Origin: Pseudomonadota bacterium
GTDB lineage: Bacteria; Pseudomonadota; Gammaproteobacteria; Steroidobacterales; Steroidobacteraceae
DNA length: 16,942 nucleotides
Direction: 5' to 3'
Assembly (NCBI GenBank): GCA_021850555.1
Contig: JAJZLX010000214.1
Location: forward strand, 1 to 16,942
Part shown: positions 15,827 through 16,942 of the stretch, in pieces
Layout: the number at the start of each line of letters is the position of its first letter
Numbering within the stretch: position 1 is the stretch's first letter
The notes under the pieces: model-generated
Told to the model about the DNA's origin: nothing
The model's database searches: none
The model's input: only the letters and a program-made list of their open reading frames with translations
Translations under genes and position numbers: made by a program

Positions 15827-16890
15827 GAGGTGGTCCCCGCGGCGGGCGCCGCTCGCGCGGAGCGATCGTGCACGTAGTCGACCAGCCGCGCCACGGCCTG
15901 CGGGTCGGCCTGCGGCCAGATGCCGTGGCCCAGGTTGAAAATGTGTCCCGGCGCAGGACCGGCCTCGGCGAGCACGCGTGCGGCCTGGCGCTCGAGCTCA
16001 TCGGGCGCGGCGAAAAGGGCCGCCGGGTCGAGGTTGCCCTGCACCGCCTTCAGCGGGCCGAGGCGACGGCGCACCTGATCGAGCGGCACCCGCCAGTCGA
16101 CGCCGATCACCTCGGCTTCGATTGCGGCGACGGCCTCCATCAGCGCGCCACCCTGGTTGACATAGTAGATCCTGGGCACGCCCGCGCCGCGCAGCGCCGC
16201 CAGGGTGCGCCGCGCCGCGTGCAGCGCGAAGCGCTCGAAGGCGGGCGGCGCGAGCAGCCCCGCCCAGGACTCGAACAGCATCAGCGCCTGCGCGCCGGCG
16301 CGCGCCTGGGCCGCGAGATAGGCGGCCATCGCGTCCGCGAGCCGCTCGAGCAGGCGCAGGCTCGCCTCCGGCTTGGAGTAAAGAAACGCGCGCGCCGTCT
16401 CGAACTCCTTCTCCGGGCGCCCGCACACGAGATAACAGAAGAGCGTGAACGGGCCGCCCGCAAATCCGATGAGGGGCACGCCCGGCGGCGCTGCGGCGCG
16501 GATCAACCGGATGGATTCCAACACAAAGGGCACGTCCCGCTCGGGCTCGAGCGCGCGCAGGGCCTCGATGGCCGCGGGGGTGCGGATCGGCTCGCGCACC
16601 ACCGGGCCCGGATCGAAGCCGAGATCGACGCCCATGCCCTGGAGCGGCGTCATGATGTCGCTGAAGAGGATGGCCGCATCGAGCGCAAAGCGCTTGAGCG
16701 GCTGCAGCGTGACTTCGGCTGCAAGCTCGGGTGTACGGGTGAGCGTCTCGAAGTCCACCTTGGCGCGCAGCTGCCGGTATTCGGGCAGGTAGCGGCCCGC
16801 CTGGCGCATGATCCAGATGGGCGTGTAGGGCACCGGCCGGCGGTGGCAGGCGGCCAGAAAGACGGACGTCTCGGCGGAGGGCGCGGCCAA
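15823..16890 (-). CDS. hemE: uroporphyrinogen decarboxylase
   Basis: HemE converts uroporphyrinogen III to coproporphyrinogen III, the substrate of HemF encoded just downstream. The 355 residues match the family length. Signatures include PIWIMRQAGRYLPEYR (24-39), DAAILFSDIMTPLQGMG with the catalytic Asp78, GFAGGPFTLFCYLV, LFESWAGLL, and the C-terminal GNLDPAALFA and FNLGHGIWPQADP. The TTG start at 16890 directly follows the upstream gene's TGA (TGATTG). GAGGAG lies seven bases before it, inside that gene, which supports this unusual codon. It overlaps hemF by four bases. Confidence 0.98.
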   Translation of the reverse strand: MAAPSAETSVFLAACHRRPVPYTPIWIMRQAGRYLPEYRQLRAKVDFETLTRTPELAAEVTLQPLKRFALDAAILFSDIMTPLQGMGVDLGFDPGPVVREPIRTPAAIEALRALEPERDVPFVLESIRLIRAAAPPGVPLIGFAGGPFTLFCYLVCGRPEKEFETARAFLYSKPEASLRLLERLADAMAAYLAAQARAGAQALMLFESWAGLLAPPAFERFALHAARRTLAALRGAGVPRIYYVNQGGALMEAVAAIEAEVIGVDWRVPLDQVRRRLGPLKAVQGNLDPAALFAAPDELERQAARVLAEAGPAPGHIFNLGHGIWPQADPQAVARLVDYVHDRSARAAPAAGTTS

Positions 16891-16942
16891 TCAGAGGCTC
16901 CTCAGCCAGCGCGCCACCTCGGGCGCGAAGTAGGTGATGATG
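16891..16942 (-). CDS. hemB: probable delta-aminolevulinic acid dehydratase, last 16 codons only
   Basis: Only the 3' end lies in the window: it reads IITYFAPEVARWLRSL and stops at TGA 16893-16891, directly against the hemE start. The sequence matches the usual end of HemB (family pattern: ...RAGAD-hydrophobic-TYFA...ARWL). HemB makes porphobilinogen from two aminolevulinate molecules, an earlier step of the pathway that continues with HemE and HemF. The call rests on 16 residues plus the context, so it is less certain than its neighbours. Confidence 0.68.
   Translation of the reverse strand, partial: IITYFAPEVARWLRSL

Overview
This is a gene-dense, high-GC chromosomal segment from a proteobacterium, most likely a gammaproteobacterium of the Xanthomonadales/Nevskiales/Steroidobacterales kind. 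The evidence is the full minCDE operon, HrpB-type helicase, the mutY-yggX pair, oxygen-dependent HemF next to HemE, and an Edd closely resembling enterobacterial Edd. The lineage is inferred from gene content and base composition only. Nearly all genes are recognisable housekeeping families, and I found no clear undescribed system, mobile element, tRNA, rRNA or CRISPR array.

Left part (1-2300). The end of an ABC-2 type transporter permease enters from the left edge (stop at 578). It is followed by about 770 bp (579-1351) with no convincing large gene. That stretch holds one possible 61-residue minus-strand ORF, several short palindromes and a less GC-rich pocket with an A-run. A RibD-C/dihydrofolate-reductase-like reductase then runs on the minus strand (1352-2053), divergent from the next block.

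Plus-strand block (2301-10026). An apparent operon contains nfeD (membrane ClpP-class protease), its standard partner slipin (SPFH/stomatin protein), a DUF423 membrane protein and the helicase hrpB, with gaps of 3-22 nt. After 60 nt comes minC-minD-minE, the division-site selection system. MinC is the inhibitor of FtsZ assembly, MinD the membrane-recruited ATPase and MinE its topological regulator. A four-helix membrane protein with its own candidate promoter ends the block and converges on the minus-strand operon.

Minus-strand block (16942 down to 10079). Eight genes lie in one tightly packed run, in transcription order hemB (3' end only), hemE, hemF, a PRC-barrel lipoprotein, an AsmA-family protein, mutY, yggX and edd. 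Every junction overlaps, abuts or has a gap of at most 18 nt. HemB, HemE and HemF catalyse three steps of haem synthesis. MutY and Edd are iron-sulphur enzymes, and YggX, which is known to protect such clusters, is encoded between them. An iron/redox theme for the run is plausible but inferred. The AsmA-family protein lacks the usual C-terminal half and its stop overlaps the mutY start.
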